This document shows positions 8,448 to 16,507 of a stretch of DNA of 34,044 nt, in pieces (position 1 is the first letter of the stretch; each line of letters begins with the position of its first letter). Source of the stretch: a virus; IMG/VR virus record IMGVR_UViG_3300035698_015035, positions 1 through 34,044 of that record; one strand, 5' to 3'. Position numbers and translations under genes: made by a program. A model generated the notes under the pieces. That model searched no databases and was not told the DNA's origin. It worked only from the letters and a program-made list of their open reading frames with translations.

Positions 8448-9104
8448 ATGGGTAAAGTCGAAGCGTTTATGTTCATTACCGAAGCACCAGCTAAGAAAAA
8501 AGAAGATGAAGAAGAAGTAATTGATGATACCGAAGCTGATGATGATGAGGAAATTGATGATGAGGAAATACAGTCTCATGCTGATAAGCTAGAAATAGAA
8601 GCTGAAACTGGTGATCATCATGAAGAAGAAGATCATCCTAGCGATGAAGATGATGAAGGAACAGATGGTGAAGACGATCCTATTCCAGAAGACAACGATG
8701 AGTTAGATAATCCTGATGATCCTGCCCTAGATGGAGAAGAAGCTGAACCAGAAGAGGTAGTAGATCCTGGTCCAACGGAAGAAGAGATTGCTAAGAAAAA
8801 AGAAGAAGATGAAGAGCTAGGTAATGCTAAGTTCTCTCTCTTCGAGAAATTTCAAGAGTTAGAGAAAATCAATAAAACATTATTGGAATTCTTAACTACC
8901 AACGTTCTTCTTTTAAAAGAGAAGAATTCTGGTGATATAATTGCCAACTTGGAAAAATCTATACAAGAAAGTATTACTGACTTAGAGTTCTTACTGCTAA
9001 AGAAGTTTAAGAACCTTGACTACAAAATTCTACTGAATTTATATGTCAGTTTTAAAACTAAATCCGATATGGCAGTTAAAATTCTCGGCAAAAAGAAGTC
9101 TTAA
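8448..9104 (+). CDS. Acidic scaffold-like or prohead core protein with N-terminal MFITEA peptide
   Basis: Likely part of the internal scaffold of the prohead. Residues 20-125 are dominated by Asp and Glu, with stretches such as DDDEEIDDEE, as in prohead core proteins. Residues 125-218 form a helical domain ending in a Lys-rich tail. The N-terminus reads MGKVEAFMFITEAPAKKK. The FITE/A part fits the I/L-x-E-(A/G/S) cleavage rule of T4-type prohead proteases and resembles the T4 internal-protein targeting peptide, which ends FIAE/A. The ATG at 8448 has AGG about 8 bases upstream; Met8 is an alternative that would give an N-terminus starting MFITEA. It sits directly before the major capsid gene and across from the protease. 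Function is inferred from composition, motif and position. Confidence 0.72.
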   Translation: MGKVEAFMFITEAPAKKKEDEEEVIDDTEADDDEEIDDEEIQSHADKLEIEAETGDHHEEEDHPSDEDDEGTDGEDDPIPEDNDELDNPDDPALDGEEAEPEEVVDPGPTEEEIAKKKEEDEELGNAKFSLFEKFQELEKINKTLLEFLTTNVLLLKEKNSGDIIANLEKSIQESITDLEFLLLKKFKNLDYKILLNLYVSFKTKSDMAVKILGKKKS

Positions 9105-9209
9105 CTTACTACCAATTGTCTATCTATAATGATTAATGAGTAAACATTTAAATAATTAAAATTTCGAAACTCTAACCCCGCATAACTATATATAAGGAGA
9201 CATTTAAAT
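9105..9209 (+). promoter_or_regulatory. Leader and promoter region of the major capsid gene
   Basis: Contains AAACATTTAAATAATTAAAATTT in two parts at 9142-9164, then TATATATAAGGAGAC at 9187-9201. ACATTTAAATA is repeated at 9144-9154 and 9200-9210, the second copy running into the start codon. A closely matching element lies upstream of the tail sheath gene at 16396-16437. GGAG at 9196-9199 is the ribosome-binding site. Confidence 0.5.
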
Positions 9210-11063
9210 ATGTTAAATTATGCACATGATAGAGTTAACGTTCCGAAAGATGGGGCTTCCCAAGTAATCCGTGAAGCTTACAATCACTTTAAAGATGAGC
9301 GCAATATCTCTATCTTGGGTGATGGTTATAAAGAACTTCTTTCTGACGCAACTCTCTTCGAAGAATTTATTGAGCAACTTTCTGATGGATTAGAAGTTGA
9401 CAGTAAAGCTGTATTTACTACATTAGCCGAAAACATGAGACTTGAAACTCTTTCTGAGGGTTCAATGAGTGGAATTTCCCCAGTTGCTAGCCTTCAGGGT
9501 TCAATGCTGAGAAAATTCTTTCCTCGTCTCGTTGTAAAAGATTCAATGCCTATGGAAGTAGCTGAAAAACCTGCTTTCTGGTTGACCTACATGACACCTT
9601 ACTACGTTGATCGTACTGGTGCTCGTCATGAACTTCCTGCATATACACGAGCTGGCTTTGCCTCTGGTGCTCTTGCTACTGATGCTGGTTTACTTCCTGT
9701 TCTCGGTGTAATGATTGATGGATCTGCTCTTGCTGATCTGAACATCATGACTGGAAAAGACAGTGATGGATCTGCTGTTACCGATGGTGACTTCGGAGCC
9801 ACAGCTGGTGTTTCCTTAGTTACTCCTGCCGCAGCTGCTGTTGCACTTGCTGCTTCAAATGATACTCTGGATAAAGTTTTTGGTATCAAAACAATACGTT
9901 TCGGTTTGAACAACGGTTACGATACTGAAGCCACAACTACTCCTGACAATGAAGCTGATACTCGTATTGATGTAGATGTTGACTTTAAAGCTGACATCAA
10001 TGGTAATATCCAAGGCGCAGTTGAGTTTACTCTTCCTGCTTCTGGTGATATTGATACTGCTGCTATGGGAACTGGTTATACTGTAATCAATCCTGTTGCT
10101 GTTGGTGCTTCTGGTACGTTTATTGCTGTTGGTACAAATTTCGCAGATCAAGTTCCTGCTAGTACTGTAATCAAAGGTCGGGTAACTGGTCATGTTGATT
10201 TCAAAACTGGTTTTGTTTATCTTGCTTTCCTTGGTGACTATGCTAAAGCTGCTGCAATCGCTGGTTATGTATCCTCTGAAAACAACAGTTACGGTGGATC
10301 CGTAGAGTTCGATATCGACAAGCGTGAAGTTAATATCGGTACTGGCGAGCACGTAAATGCTGCTATCCCTGCTGAGTATACTAAAGATATCATGGCAATG
10401 TATAACATCGATGGTCATGTAAAGACTGTTGATCTTATGTCTACTTATCTTGCACAGAAAACTGAGTTTGATGGTTATGACTTCATGAAGAAATCTTTTG
10501 TGAATAATAAACTTGGAGCTGGTGGTGCTGGATATGCTGGTACCTTTAACTGTTTTCCTGCTCGTGAATTCGCTGGTCGTCCTCAAGACTGGATCGAAGA
10601 GCTGAAACGTCTTATTGACTATTACTCAGTCAAAATGCGTAATGACAGTAACTATCCTGGTGGTCGTTTTGTTGTTTATGGCAACCCCATTGACATCAAC
10701 CTGATTACTAATGTAACATGGTCTTTCCGCACAGGTGCTGGCACCGAGCGTGAAGGTGTTGAAGTTAACTATAGCGTTGGTAGCTATCAAGGTGCAAACC
10801 TTTACCACGTTGTTTCTTCAGAAAACCTTGTTCAAGGTGAATTGCGTATCTATTTCTATCCCACACAGGATGATCAGATGACGTATAAGTATTTTCCATA
10901 TGCTTTTAACGTGGAAAACAACTATCGTGATCCAAATAAACCAAACGTGCCATCGATTATGATGACTAAACGTCATAAATTTGAAGAGTTTACTCCTCTC
11001 CAAGCTGTTCTGACGATTACGAATAACGCTGGTTCTTTGCCTGAACGTGCTGCTGCTTCCTAA
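9210..11063 (+). CDS. Major capsid protein (T4 gp23-like)
   Basis: Main shell subunit. The 617-aa protein has a helical N-terminal delta-like region. A probable maturation site, ETLSE/GSMSG (Glu83/Gly84), follows and fits the I/L-x-E-(A/G/S) rule. Right after it, ISPVASLQGSMLRKFFPRL corresponds to the gp23 segment just downstream of the T4 cleavage site. The C-terminus, with FPYAFNVENNYRDP and IMMTKRHKFEEF, is typical of the gp23 group. Residues about 180-370 are Gly/Ala/Asp/Thr-rich, look like an inserted beta domain, and account for its length over gp23 (521 aa). Codons are richer in GCT, GGT and GTT than in neighbouring genes, which suits very high expression. GGAG precedes the ATG by ten bases. 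A terminator follows about 20 bases after the stop. Confidence 0.9.
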   Translation: MLNYAHDRVNVPKDGASQVIREAYNHFKDERNISILGDGYKELLSDATLFEEFIEQLSDGLEVDSKAVFTTLAENMRLETLSEGSMSGISPVASLQGSMLRKFFPRLVVKDSMPMEVAEKPAFWLTYMTPYYVDRTGARHELPAYTRAGFASGALATDAGLLPVLGVMIDGSALADLNIMTGKDSDGSAVTDGDFGATAGVSLVTPAAAAVALAASNDTLDKVFGIKTIRFGLNNGYDTEATTTPDNEADTRIDVDVDFKADINGNIQGAVEFTLPASGDIDTAAMGTGYTVINPVAVGASGTFIAVGTNFADQVPASTVIKGRVTGHVDFKTGFVYLAFLGDYAKAAAIAGYVSSENNSYGGSVEFDIDKREVNIGTGEHVNAAIPAEYTKDIMAMYNIDGHVKTVDLMSTYLAQKTEFDGYDFMKKSFVNNKLGAGGAGYAGTFNCFPAREFAGRPQDWIEELKRLIDYYSVKMRNDSNYPGGRFVVYGNPIDINLITNVTWSFRTGAGTEREGVEVNYSVGSYQGANLYHVVSSENLVQGELRIYFYPTQDDQMTYKYFPYAFNVENNYRDPNKPNVPSIMMTKRHKFEEFTPLQAVLTITNNAGSLPERAAAS

Positions 11064-11085
11064 GCCGTACATCTATAGATAATAT

Positions 11086-11118
11086 AAATCCCCTATGCTT
11101 CGGTATAGGGGATTTTTT
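11086..11118 (+). terminator. UUCG-tetraloop terminator after the major capsid gene
   Basis: Stem AAATCCCCTAT (11086-11096) with ATAGGGGATTT (11105-11115), extended by a G-U and a C-G pair that close a TTCG loop, then further Ts. C(UUCG)G loops are exceptionally stable, and this stem-loop separates the capsid gene from the peptidase gene on the same strand, probably limiting read-through. Confidence 0.9.
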
Positions 11119-11157
11119 ATTGCCAACTATTATTTAATAGAGATGGAAGGAGATAGA

Positions 11158-11970
11158 ATGTTCATCACTGAAGGCATACAAAGTATTCATGCCAGTAAAT
11201 TTCAAGAATACTTTCACAATATTGCAAGACGAAAAGATATCAAGAAGAATCTACTTGACCTCGTAACAACTACAAAAAAGATATATAAATTTAAGAAATT
11301 TAACTTCATAACATCAATATCAAGCCACAAAGGTCTAGATCTGATGTCAATTCACTTTGACCCTAAAGATATGAGTAGAATAGCTCAACATGTCGCTGAT
11401 ATGATGGATCAAGAGATTGAGATAACAGATGCGATGTTGATAGCTAGAGACAAAGAGCTAGAGGATATGGAAGTATCTATAATCTGTGATTCAGATCTCT
11501 TATTCAATACACTAGATGTAAAGTTTACTGATAGAGAAATAACAGCTATATACCTACATGAAATAGGACATATCAAGAGATTTCCAAACTATATCTACCT
11601 AGCATCAATAGAAGCTCAGAGACGTATAGACGAACAACCTATGTTGAAGACTCTTTCCAGGGTTAAACTCCTTACGATCATCATCCAGCCGATAATCGGT
11701 ATGTTCTTAACCAATAGTGGCTATATTGAATCAGCAACAGCTTTGAATCAGACAGAAGCAGACCGTTGGGCTATTGAACATGGATACGGTAGAGAGATTC
11801 ATTCTTCAATGAAGAAATTAGAGATTGTAGCTAAGAAACGTAAGTACAAGCTAGCTGAGAGTTCAGCTCATCGTAGAAAAGAAATCCAACGTATTACTAG
11901 AGATGAAATAAAACAAGCTAGTGATCCTGAAGTGAAAGCTTATCTACAAGACCAATTGAGAAAAATGTAA
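11158..11970 (+). CDS. M48-like zinc metallopeptidase with capsid-targeting-like N-terminus
   Basis: Predicted metal-dependent protease, 270 aa. The core motif is IYLHEIGHIKRF with HEIGH at residues 134-138 (two His ligands and catalytic Glu). Downstream, NQTEADRWAIEHGYG holds Glu200 and Asp202 in the E-x-D arrangement used by M48-type peptidases for the third ligand. SSAHRRKEIQRI near 235-246 resembles the family's late His/Arg motif. A hydrophobic stretch at about 171-184 lies between the two parts. The ATG at 11158 is chosen because AGGAGATAGA precedes it ideally; longer upstream extension would read through the terminator. The product begins MFITEG, shared with the scaffold-like protein and matching a prohead-protease cleavage site. 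That suggests packaging in the head and trimming after Glu5. Peptidase fold is fairly secure; packaging is inferred. Confidence 0.78.
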   Translation: MFITEGIQSIHASKFQEYFHNIARRKDIKKNLLDLVTTTKKIYKFKKFNFITSISSHKGLDLMSIHFDPKDMSRIAQHVADMMDQEIEITDAMLIARDKELEDMEVSIICDSDLLFNTLDVKFTDREITAIYLHEIGHIKRFPNYIYLASIEAQRRIDEQPMLKTLSRVKLLTIIIQPIIGMFLTNSGYIESATALNQTEADRWAIEHGYGREIHSSMKKLEIVAKKRKYKLAESSAHRRKEIQRITRDEIKQASDPEVKAYLQDQLRKM

Positions 11971-11972
11971 TA

Positions 11973-12006
11973 TAAAGTGGAATACCAATTATGGTATTCC
12001 ACTTTA
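11973..12006. terminator. Bidirectional terminator between convergent genes
   Basis: Perfect 14-bp stem TAAAGTGGAATACC (11973-11986) with GGTATTCCACTTTA (11993-12006) and a 6-base loop, lying just beyond the peptidase stop and just before the end of the opposing gene. Confidence 0.85.
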
Positions 12007-12011
12007 TTATG

Positions 12012-12824
12012 TTAGATTTCTTTCAAAATTTCTTCAACTTCGGCTTGAGTTTCTTCAGCTTCAGCTTCATTCTCTTCATATTTTTTATAAAGAGGTTCGA
12101 AATCGTTGCCTAGAATTATCTTTTCATCATCCTCTATATTAGCAAGAATCTTCTTCATCTTAAGCAAGAATGTAGGTGTTTTAGCTCTAATGACATTTAA
12201 AAAGTTTGAAATGAGGTAATAATTCTCCGATAAGTCAGCATCTATAGTATACTGAATTATCCGAGCAAAGAGAGGACTGAAATCCTTAATCTCTGTTATA
12301 GAATAACTACCAAAGGTATCAATAATTGAAGGATAGCTGAATGTGGGATCTAATTCAAGCTTTTCTTCAGCTATAAAAAGGTTCTTCAAGAAGAGTTCTT
12401 TATCTCCTTGATAAGCAGATATATCTGTATCAGCAAGAAACTTCATATCATACGAGAGCTTAAACTGTTTCATCAGGATTCTATATCTCTTAAGCTTTTC
12501 ATCAACCATAGGAAGCTGAATTGGAGAATCTTCTTGTTTATTAGGATGCTCTATCATCTCTTCTCTGATAAATTCAAGCTTTTTAATAATTTCACCAACA
12601 GTCTTTTCACCATGCTCTCTCATAGCAAGCTTATTATCCTTAGACATAAGTGCAATCTCTTGCATAGTTTCTGCCTTCTGAAGTTCTAGCTTGTTGAGAT
12701 CAAAACTAGCTTTACCACGTTTTTGAGATTGCTTCTTACTAACTCTAACTCTAGCAAGAGACTGTTTCTTAGCTTTAGTTCTTTGGACTTTCTTTTTTGC
12801 TTTGTGTGTTGTCTGATGTGTCAT
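12012..12824 (-). CDS. Hypothetical protein with highly basic N-terminal tail, 270 aa
   Basis: Function not recognised. The first 40 residues contain about 18 Lys/Arg (runs such as KAKKKVQRTKAKK) with almost no acidic residue, as expected for a nucleic-acid-binding tail. The middle (about 45-240) is helical, with LMKQFKLSYDMKFLADTD. The last 25 residues are acidic (EENEAEAEETQAEVEE). This basic-to-acidic polarity is unusual. It is the last gene of a minus-strand operon with terminase. An AGG in the leader overlaps the stop of the gene before it. It could be a DNA-binding packaging accessory or small-terminase analogue, or a packaged protein; the sequence does not decide. Confidence 0.75.
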   Translation of the reverse strand: MTHQTTHKAKKKVQRTKAKKQSLARVRVSKKQSQKRGKASFDLNKLELQKAETMQEIALMSKDNKLAMREHGEKTVGEIIKKLEFIREEMIEHPNKQEDSPIQLPMVDEKLKRYRILMKQFKLSYDMKFLADTDISAYQGDKELFLKNLFIAEEKLELDPTFSYPSIIDTFGSYSITEIKDFSPLFARIIQYTIDADLSENYYLISNFLNVIRAKTPTFLLKMKKILANIEDDEKIILGNDFEPLYKKYEENEAEAEETQAEVEEILKEI

Positions 12825-12830
12825 AATAAC

Positions 12831-13616
12831 CTATTCTAATATCTTTCCTGTGATTTCACCTAAGACCGAACCAATTTCGTCATAGGTAAGAAACGTTTCA
12901 AAGTACTTCTCTGTGAAGTTACCATCCACGAAATAACCTTCATCTTGGCTAAACATCTCGTCTATCTTAATAAAGTTTAATTCATCTTTGTCAAACTCCA
13001 CAATATCAGTAATGATGTCTAAACCATTCTCGTATTGCTGAATAATTGACCTAAGTATTCTCTCAAGATTGTTTACTAACATCATCTTATTCTTGGAAGT
13101 ACTCTTGCTACCTGTAGTGACTAAGTCCTTCTTGTCAAGGGATCTGTCTGCAAATAGTGACTTAGCTAACTGAGCTTCATTCTCTCTAATATTATTCATA
13201 AAAAGGTTTATGATATTATCTTTATAATTCAGTACGAAAAAATAGTATAGATGCTTAACATCGTTCTCTAAATCATCCCAATTCATTTCTTCAATCTCAT
13301 GAGAGTACTTAATATCATAAGCCTCTGACATCAAATTGTACAGGGATAGATATAGTTCTTTACGCTTATTAAAAAGCTTTTCAAGATAAGCTTCATCACC
13401 AGTATGCATCTCAGCTAATAGGTTATAGCGTTCCTTGATTATCTTAAGTAGATTACCTAGCTCTCTATTGAAAATAATCCTATTCTTTACCTGATTCACT
13501 AAAGCACTGTGTATAAAGAATCCGCTACTACTAGCGTGTACGTTCAAGTCATGTTGGTTTTCGTCACTTACAAAGAAGTTATGTAGATTCGTGCTGAATT
13601 CAATATCGTTATTCAT
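12831..13616 (-). CDS. Hypothetical protein between terminase and the basic protein, 261 aa
   Basis: Function not recognised. Almost entirely helical in appearance, acidic, with a long central stretch rich in Leu, Asn and Glu (for example NRELGNLLKIIKERYNLLAE). No signal, membrane or catalytic motif is visible. The start at 13616 has only a weak GAGAG leader and lies 15 bases after the terminase stop. Co-transcription with terminase suggests a DNA-packaging or head-vertex role. Confidence 0.75.
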   Translation of the reverse strand: MNNDIEFSTNLHNFFVSDENQHDLNVHASSSGFFIHSALVNQVKNRIIFNRELGNLLKIIKERYNLLAEMHTGDEAYLEKLFNKRKELYLSLYNLMSEAYDIKYSHEIEEMNWDDLENDVKHLYYFFVLNYKDNIINLFMNNIRENEAQLAKSLFADRSLDKKDLVTTGSKSTSKNKMMLVNNLERILRSIIQQYENGLDIITDIVEFDKDELNFIKIDEMFSQDEGYFVDGNFTEKYFETFLTYDEIGSVLGEITGKILE

Positions 13617-13631
13617 TGTTTAGTTCTCTCA

Positions 13632-15548
13632 TTATTTTTTGTATAATTTGTCTAATACCGTTGAGACGTTTTTGATTGATGCTCTCTCTTCATTTGCTAT
13701 AATAGTTTTAGAAAACTCAGAATAGCCAGATGTGTCAGCACCTAAATCCCTAAATGATTTAGAGAATTTTCTTGCTACATCTACATTCTTCCTGCTTCCA
13801 ACTCTAAAGAATTTTCTAAAGGTGGATTGCTCTCTAGCATATTTATAGATAAGAAAGGACATAATATTATCATCATGTTCTCCATCTCGGTGCTCTATCT
13901 TACCGTTACGCTTTGTCTCAAGATTTTGTAAGTCATCAAACAAGGGTTTATAAGCTAGAACGTCTGGCGTATCACTTACTACGTCACCTAAGATGTCTAT
14001 CATCTCATTACGACTTGGACCAGTTGTATTTACACCATACACTTTAGTTAATTTATTTTTATTACTCTTTATTTTTCCTAAATCTTTAATTCCTGCCTTA
14101 GTAGCAGTTTCAAACTCTTTATAGAAATAGAAAAGCCTACTTCTCATACCATAGTATTTATGACCTTCTAGTATGTCTTGAATTATAGTTAGACCATAAC
14201 TATTACGTTCTATTATTATGGCACCCTGAGTTATCCAACGTAAAGATATTGTCCTTATAAGTTCTCTGAGCTTTGGAACTGATATAACATTAGAGGCAAA
14301 CCTAGCTGCCAATTTATCCGTCTTAGGATCTATAATATTGATAACTGAATTATCTCTTTGGAGTCCACCAGCAACATCAACAGAAATAGCATAAGGGTAA
14401 TCAATGTCTATAGGTTCGTATACCTCAAAGCTCCATTTTTTATCTATGAGCTTACGGTCTATAGGATCATTTATGTTATTTTTAATATAGTCAAGCTGTT
14501 CTTCTTCAAAAGGACTGAGACTAGAAGCATATGTCCATACGATATCTACTTCTTTCTTAATCTCTGCCATTTTCCAGTTAAGAGAACGACACTGTTCTTC
14601 ATACCATGCCTCACTATGCCCTAACTGTCTCCAAGAATATTCTACATGAATAAAGTCATTTCTTGAATTCTCATAGATATAAGCTTTAATCTCATCTCTG
14701 CTAAAGTCATAAATAGCTTCATCCCAAGGAGCTGCCATATCGATTATCTCTTTAATAAACTTGGCAGTTGGATCCTCTAGGAAGTTAGGAGTAGTAGTGA
14801 AAAGTTTAAAGTGGACCTTTCCATTCTTCTCAGCAGCTTCTGCAGCTTTGATAAGTACAGGAGCAGCAGATGCATATACCTTCTCAAAGAACCTGACAAA
14901 AGCAGTTTCATCCCAGTATATAATAGGAGAAGTTAAACCCCTACCTAATTTAGCAGCTTGTTCCAAAGTAACTGGAGTTGGAAGAGCATCTATCTTATTA
15001 CTAAGAGAAATCTTTGTGATACTATGAATATTATCTACATCCTTCTTATTATAACCTTTGATATAAGCTGGAGCATATTCATGTATAGATTTATATCTAG
15101 ATAAATTGAGATCAGCATCACCTTGAATCTTATTTCCGAATAAGATAGACGTATTGTTTGTTCCGAAATTGTATATCCAGTCCAGAAGACATATAGCTGA
15201 TATAGTTTTACCATTCTGTCTAGGTAGGAGGAGAATAGTGTTTATACTATTCAACATAAGAAAAATTTCAGCTAGATTTCCAGGATTCATTTTAAACCTT
15301 GTATATCCACCTGTCTCTGGTATCCTGATAATCTCTCTGAGGTAATAGTATGGATTCTTAATAATCTCTCGAATCACTCTACTTTTAATCTCATCAGAAA
15401 GGTTATCAGCTAATGGATTTACATTCAGTAGTTTGATGTCATACAGTTTCAAAAAGAACTTATTATTACGTATACCTTTGCTTTTCAGATAACGATACAT
15501 CTCCAGAAACGAAAGGTTATTTGTAGTGGTGTGGTAATTATGTTCCAT
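13632..15548 (-). CDS. terL: Terminase large subunit (packaging ATPase and nuclease)
   Basis: Motor that pumps DNA into the prohead and cuts it. The ATPase half shows Walker A LPRQNGKT (residues 108-115), Walker B IIYWDE (209-214) and the coupling motif TTTPN (251-255). The nuclease half shows the RNase H-like triad as SVDVAGG (Asp391), IIIERNSYG (Glu447) and GEHDDNIMSF (Asp559/560). At 638 aa it matches T4 gp17 (610 aa). AGGA precedes the ATG by six bases. It leads a minus-strand operon of three genes. No linked small terminase was identified; the two downstream genes are candidates by position. Confidence 0.95.
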   Translation of the reverse strand: MEHNYHTTTNNLSFLEMYRYLKSKGIRNNKFFLKLYDIKLLNVNPLADNLSDEIKSRVIREIIKNPYYYLREIIRIPETGGYTRFKMNPGNLAEIFLMLNSINTILLLPRQNGKTISAICLLDWIYNFGTNNTSILFGNKIQGDADLNLSRYKSIHEYAPAYIKGYNKKDVDNIHSITKISLSNKIDALPTPVTLEQAAKLGRGLTSPIIYWDETAFVRFFEKVYASAAPVLIKAAEAAEKNGKVHFKLFTTTPNFLEDPTAKFIKEIIDMAAPWDEAIYDFSRDEIKAYIYENSRNDFIHVEYSWRQLGHSEAWYEEQCRSLNWKMAEIKKEVDIVWTYASSLSPFEEEQLDYIKNNINDPIDRKLIDKKWSFEVYEPIDIDYPYAISVDVAGGLQRDNSVINIIDPKTDKLAARFASNVISVPKLRELIRTISLRWITQGAIIIERNSYGLTIIQDILEGHKYYGMRSRLFYFYKEFETATKAGIKDLGKIKSNKNKLTKVYGVNTTGPSRNEMIDILGDVVSDTPDVLAYKPLFDDLQNLETKRNGKIEHRDGEHDDNIMSFLIYKYAREQSTFRKFFRVGSRKNVDVARKFSKSFRDLGADTSGYSEFSKTIIANEERASIKNVSTVLDKLYKK

Positions 15549-15642
15549 ATATTCCTATTCCATATCTTTAATAAATAATTCAATTATTACTTAATAAATA
15601 AAACTCTGGAACAAATCTATAACCCAAATTTGAGGAATAGCA
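15549..15642. promoter_or_regulatory. Divergent region between terminase and the sheath operon
   Basis: AT-rich 94-base gap with TAATAAATAA-type sequence twice (about 15570-15578 and 15593-15601). CAAATTTGAGGAATAG next to the plus-strand start supplies the GAGG ribosome-binding site. Promoters in both directions are inferred from the divergent layout. Confidence 0.4.
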
Positions 15643-16386
15643 ATGGTAAAATTATTTAAGGAAAACAAAGAAGGAGTAGCTTTAGTCGCTGTACCCAATC
15701 TACGGATCTATATTCCGACAACCTACTTCGAAGGCACAAGTCCATTAGCTACAGTTCAGGATGATACGGTTACTACTCTTGGTCTGTTCTTCATGAGTCA
15801 ATCATCTAAAGAAGCTTTATCAGATAAAGAAGTTAAATTTCTAGGTAAGTTTCCAGCTGAGTTATCAATTAAGACAAGAAACATAGAAGACCGTCTTGTA
15901 ATGATTAAGAATGATAAAATACCTTGTAAGGTGTTATATCTCAAAAAAGATGACCCTCTTATGTCAACACATATCAAAGAGGACATTAAATTTGTAGTAA
16001 ACTTCATTCAGAAAATGTTGCATGCAGGTAAGATTCCTGGTGCAGCTGGCTATACCAATATACTAAGCTACTATTTAGACATCTTAACTTTCCATAAGCT
16101 AGACTTAAAGGTTTCAAACTTCATTTTAGAAGTTATTGTCTCTGAATTGTCTCGTATCAAAGGTAAGAAAACTCAACGCTTTAGAAATGAGATAGGAAAG
16201 GATAATAGCTCACTGTCAGAAGTTGACTTTGAGATGTGTAATATCAAAGATTTACCTCATTTAAGCTCTAACTTTAGTTCCCTAACTTCGGAGAATATGA
16301 ACAAGGGATTACAAGTCTCCATAGAGCGCACAAACACTGGGAAAGACCAAGCGTACTCCCCAGTGGAAAAAATCATTAATTACTAG
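15643..16386 (+). CDS. Hypothetical, probable structural protein upstream of tail sheath, 247 aa
   Basis: No confident identification. The N-terminal half is beta-rich (VALVAVPNLRIYIPTTYFEG; LGLFF). The second half is helical, with HAGKIPGAAGYTNILSYYLDI followed by FILEVIVSELSRIKGKK. The C-terminal 40 residues are Ser/Asn-rich and probably flexible. GAGGAATAGCA gives a good ribosome-binding site. Placement just before sheath and tube and opposite terminase suggests a tail or neck component such as a sheath-completion protein, but I see no specific signature. Confidence 0.75.
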   Translation: MVKLFKENKEGVALVAVPNLRIYIPTTYFEGTSPLATVQDDTVTTLGLFFMSQSSKEALSDKEVKFLGKFPAELSIKTRNIEDRLVMIKNDKIPCKVLYLKKDDPLMSTHIKEDIKFVVNFIQKMLHAGKIPGAAGYTNILSYYLDILTFHKLDLKVSNFILEVIVSELSRIKGKKTQRFRNEIGKDNSSLSEVDFEMCNIKDLPHLSSNFSSLTSENMNKGLQVSIERTNTGKDQAYSPVEKIINY

Positions 16387-16507
16387 CATTTTCCTAAACA
16401 TTTAATTAAAATTTATATTAAGTATTATATAAGAGACCCAATTTTATTTTGGGCACACTTGATTGAATTTAGGAAATTTTAACCAATTAACCAAACGGAG
16501 ATACCGC
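16387..16507 (+). promoter_or_regulatory. Leader and promoter region of the tail sheath gene
   Basis: AAACATTTAATTAAAATTT at 16396-16414 is nearly the same as the element before the capsid gene, and TATATAAGAGAC at 16426-16437 matches the capsid TATATAAGGAGAC. A small hairpin CCCAA/TTGGG (16437-16441 and 16449-16453) follows, then a direct repeat of AACCAATT and the CGGAG ribosome-binding site. Confidence 0.5.

Noticed and set aside
9855-10586. Open frame of 243 codons antisense to the major capsid gene
   Set aside because: It is Ser/Thr/Ile-rich low-complexity translation produced by the biased GCT/GAT/GGT codons of the capsid gene; no ribosome-binding site and no plausible protein motifs.
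11095-11157. Upstream extension of the metallopeptidase
   Set aside because: It would translate the terminator stem-loop; the ATG at 11158 has AGGAG directly before it.
16463-16507. N-terminal extension of the tail sheath from a TTG codon
   Set aside because: No ribosome-binding site, whereas the ATG at 16508 has GGAG at ideal spacing and gives a typical sheath N-terminus.
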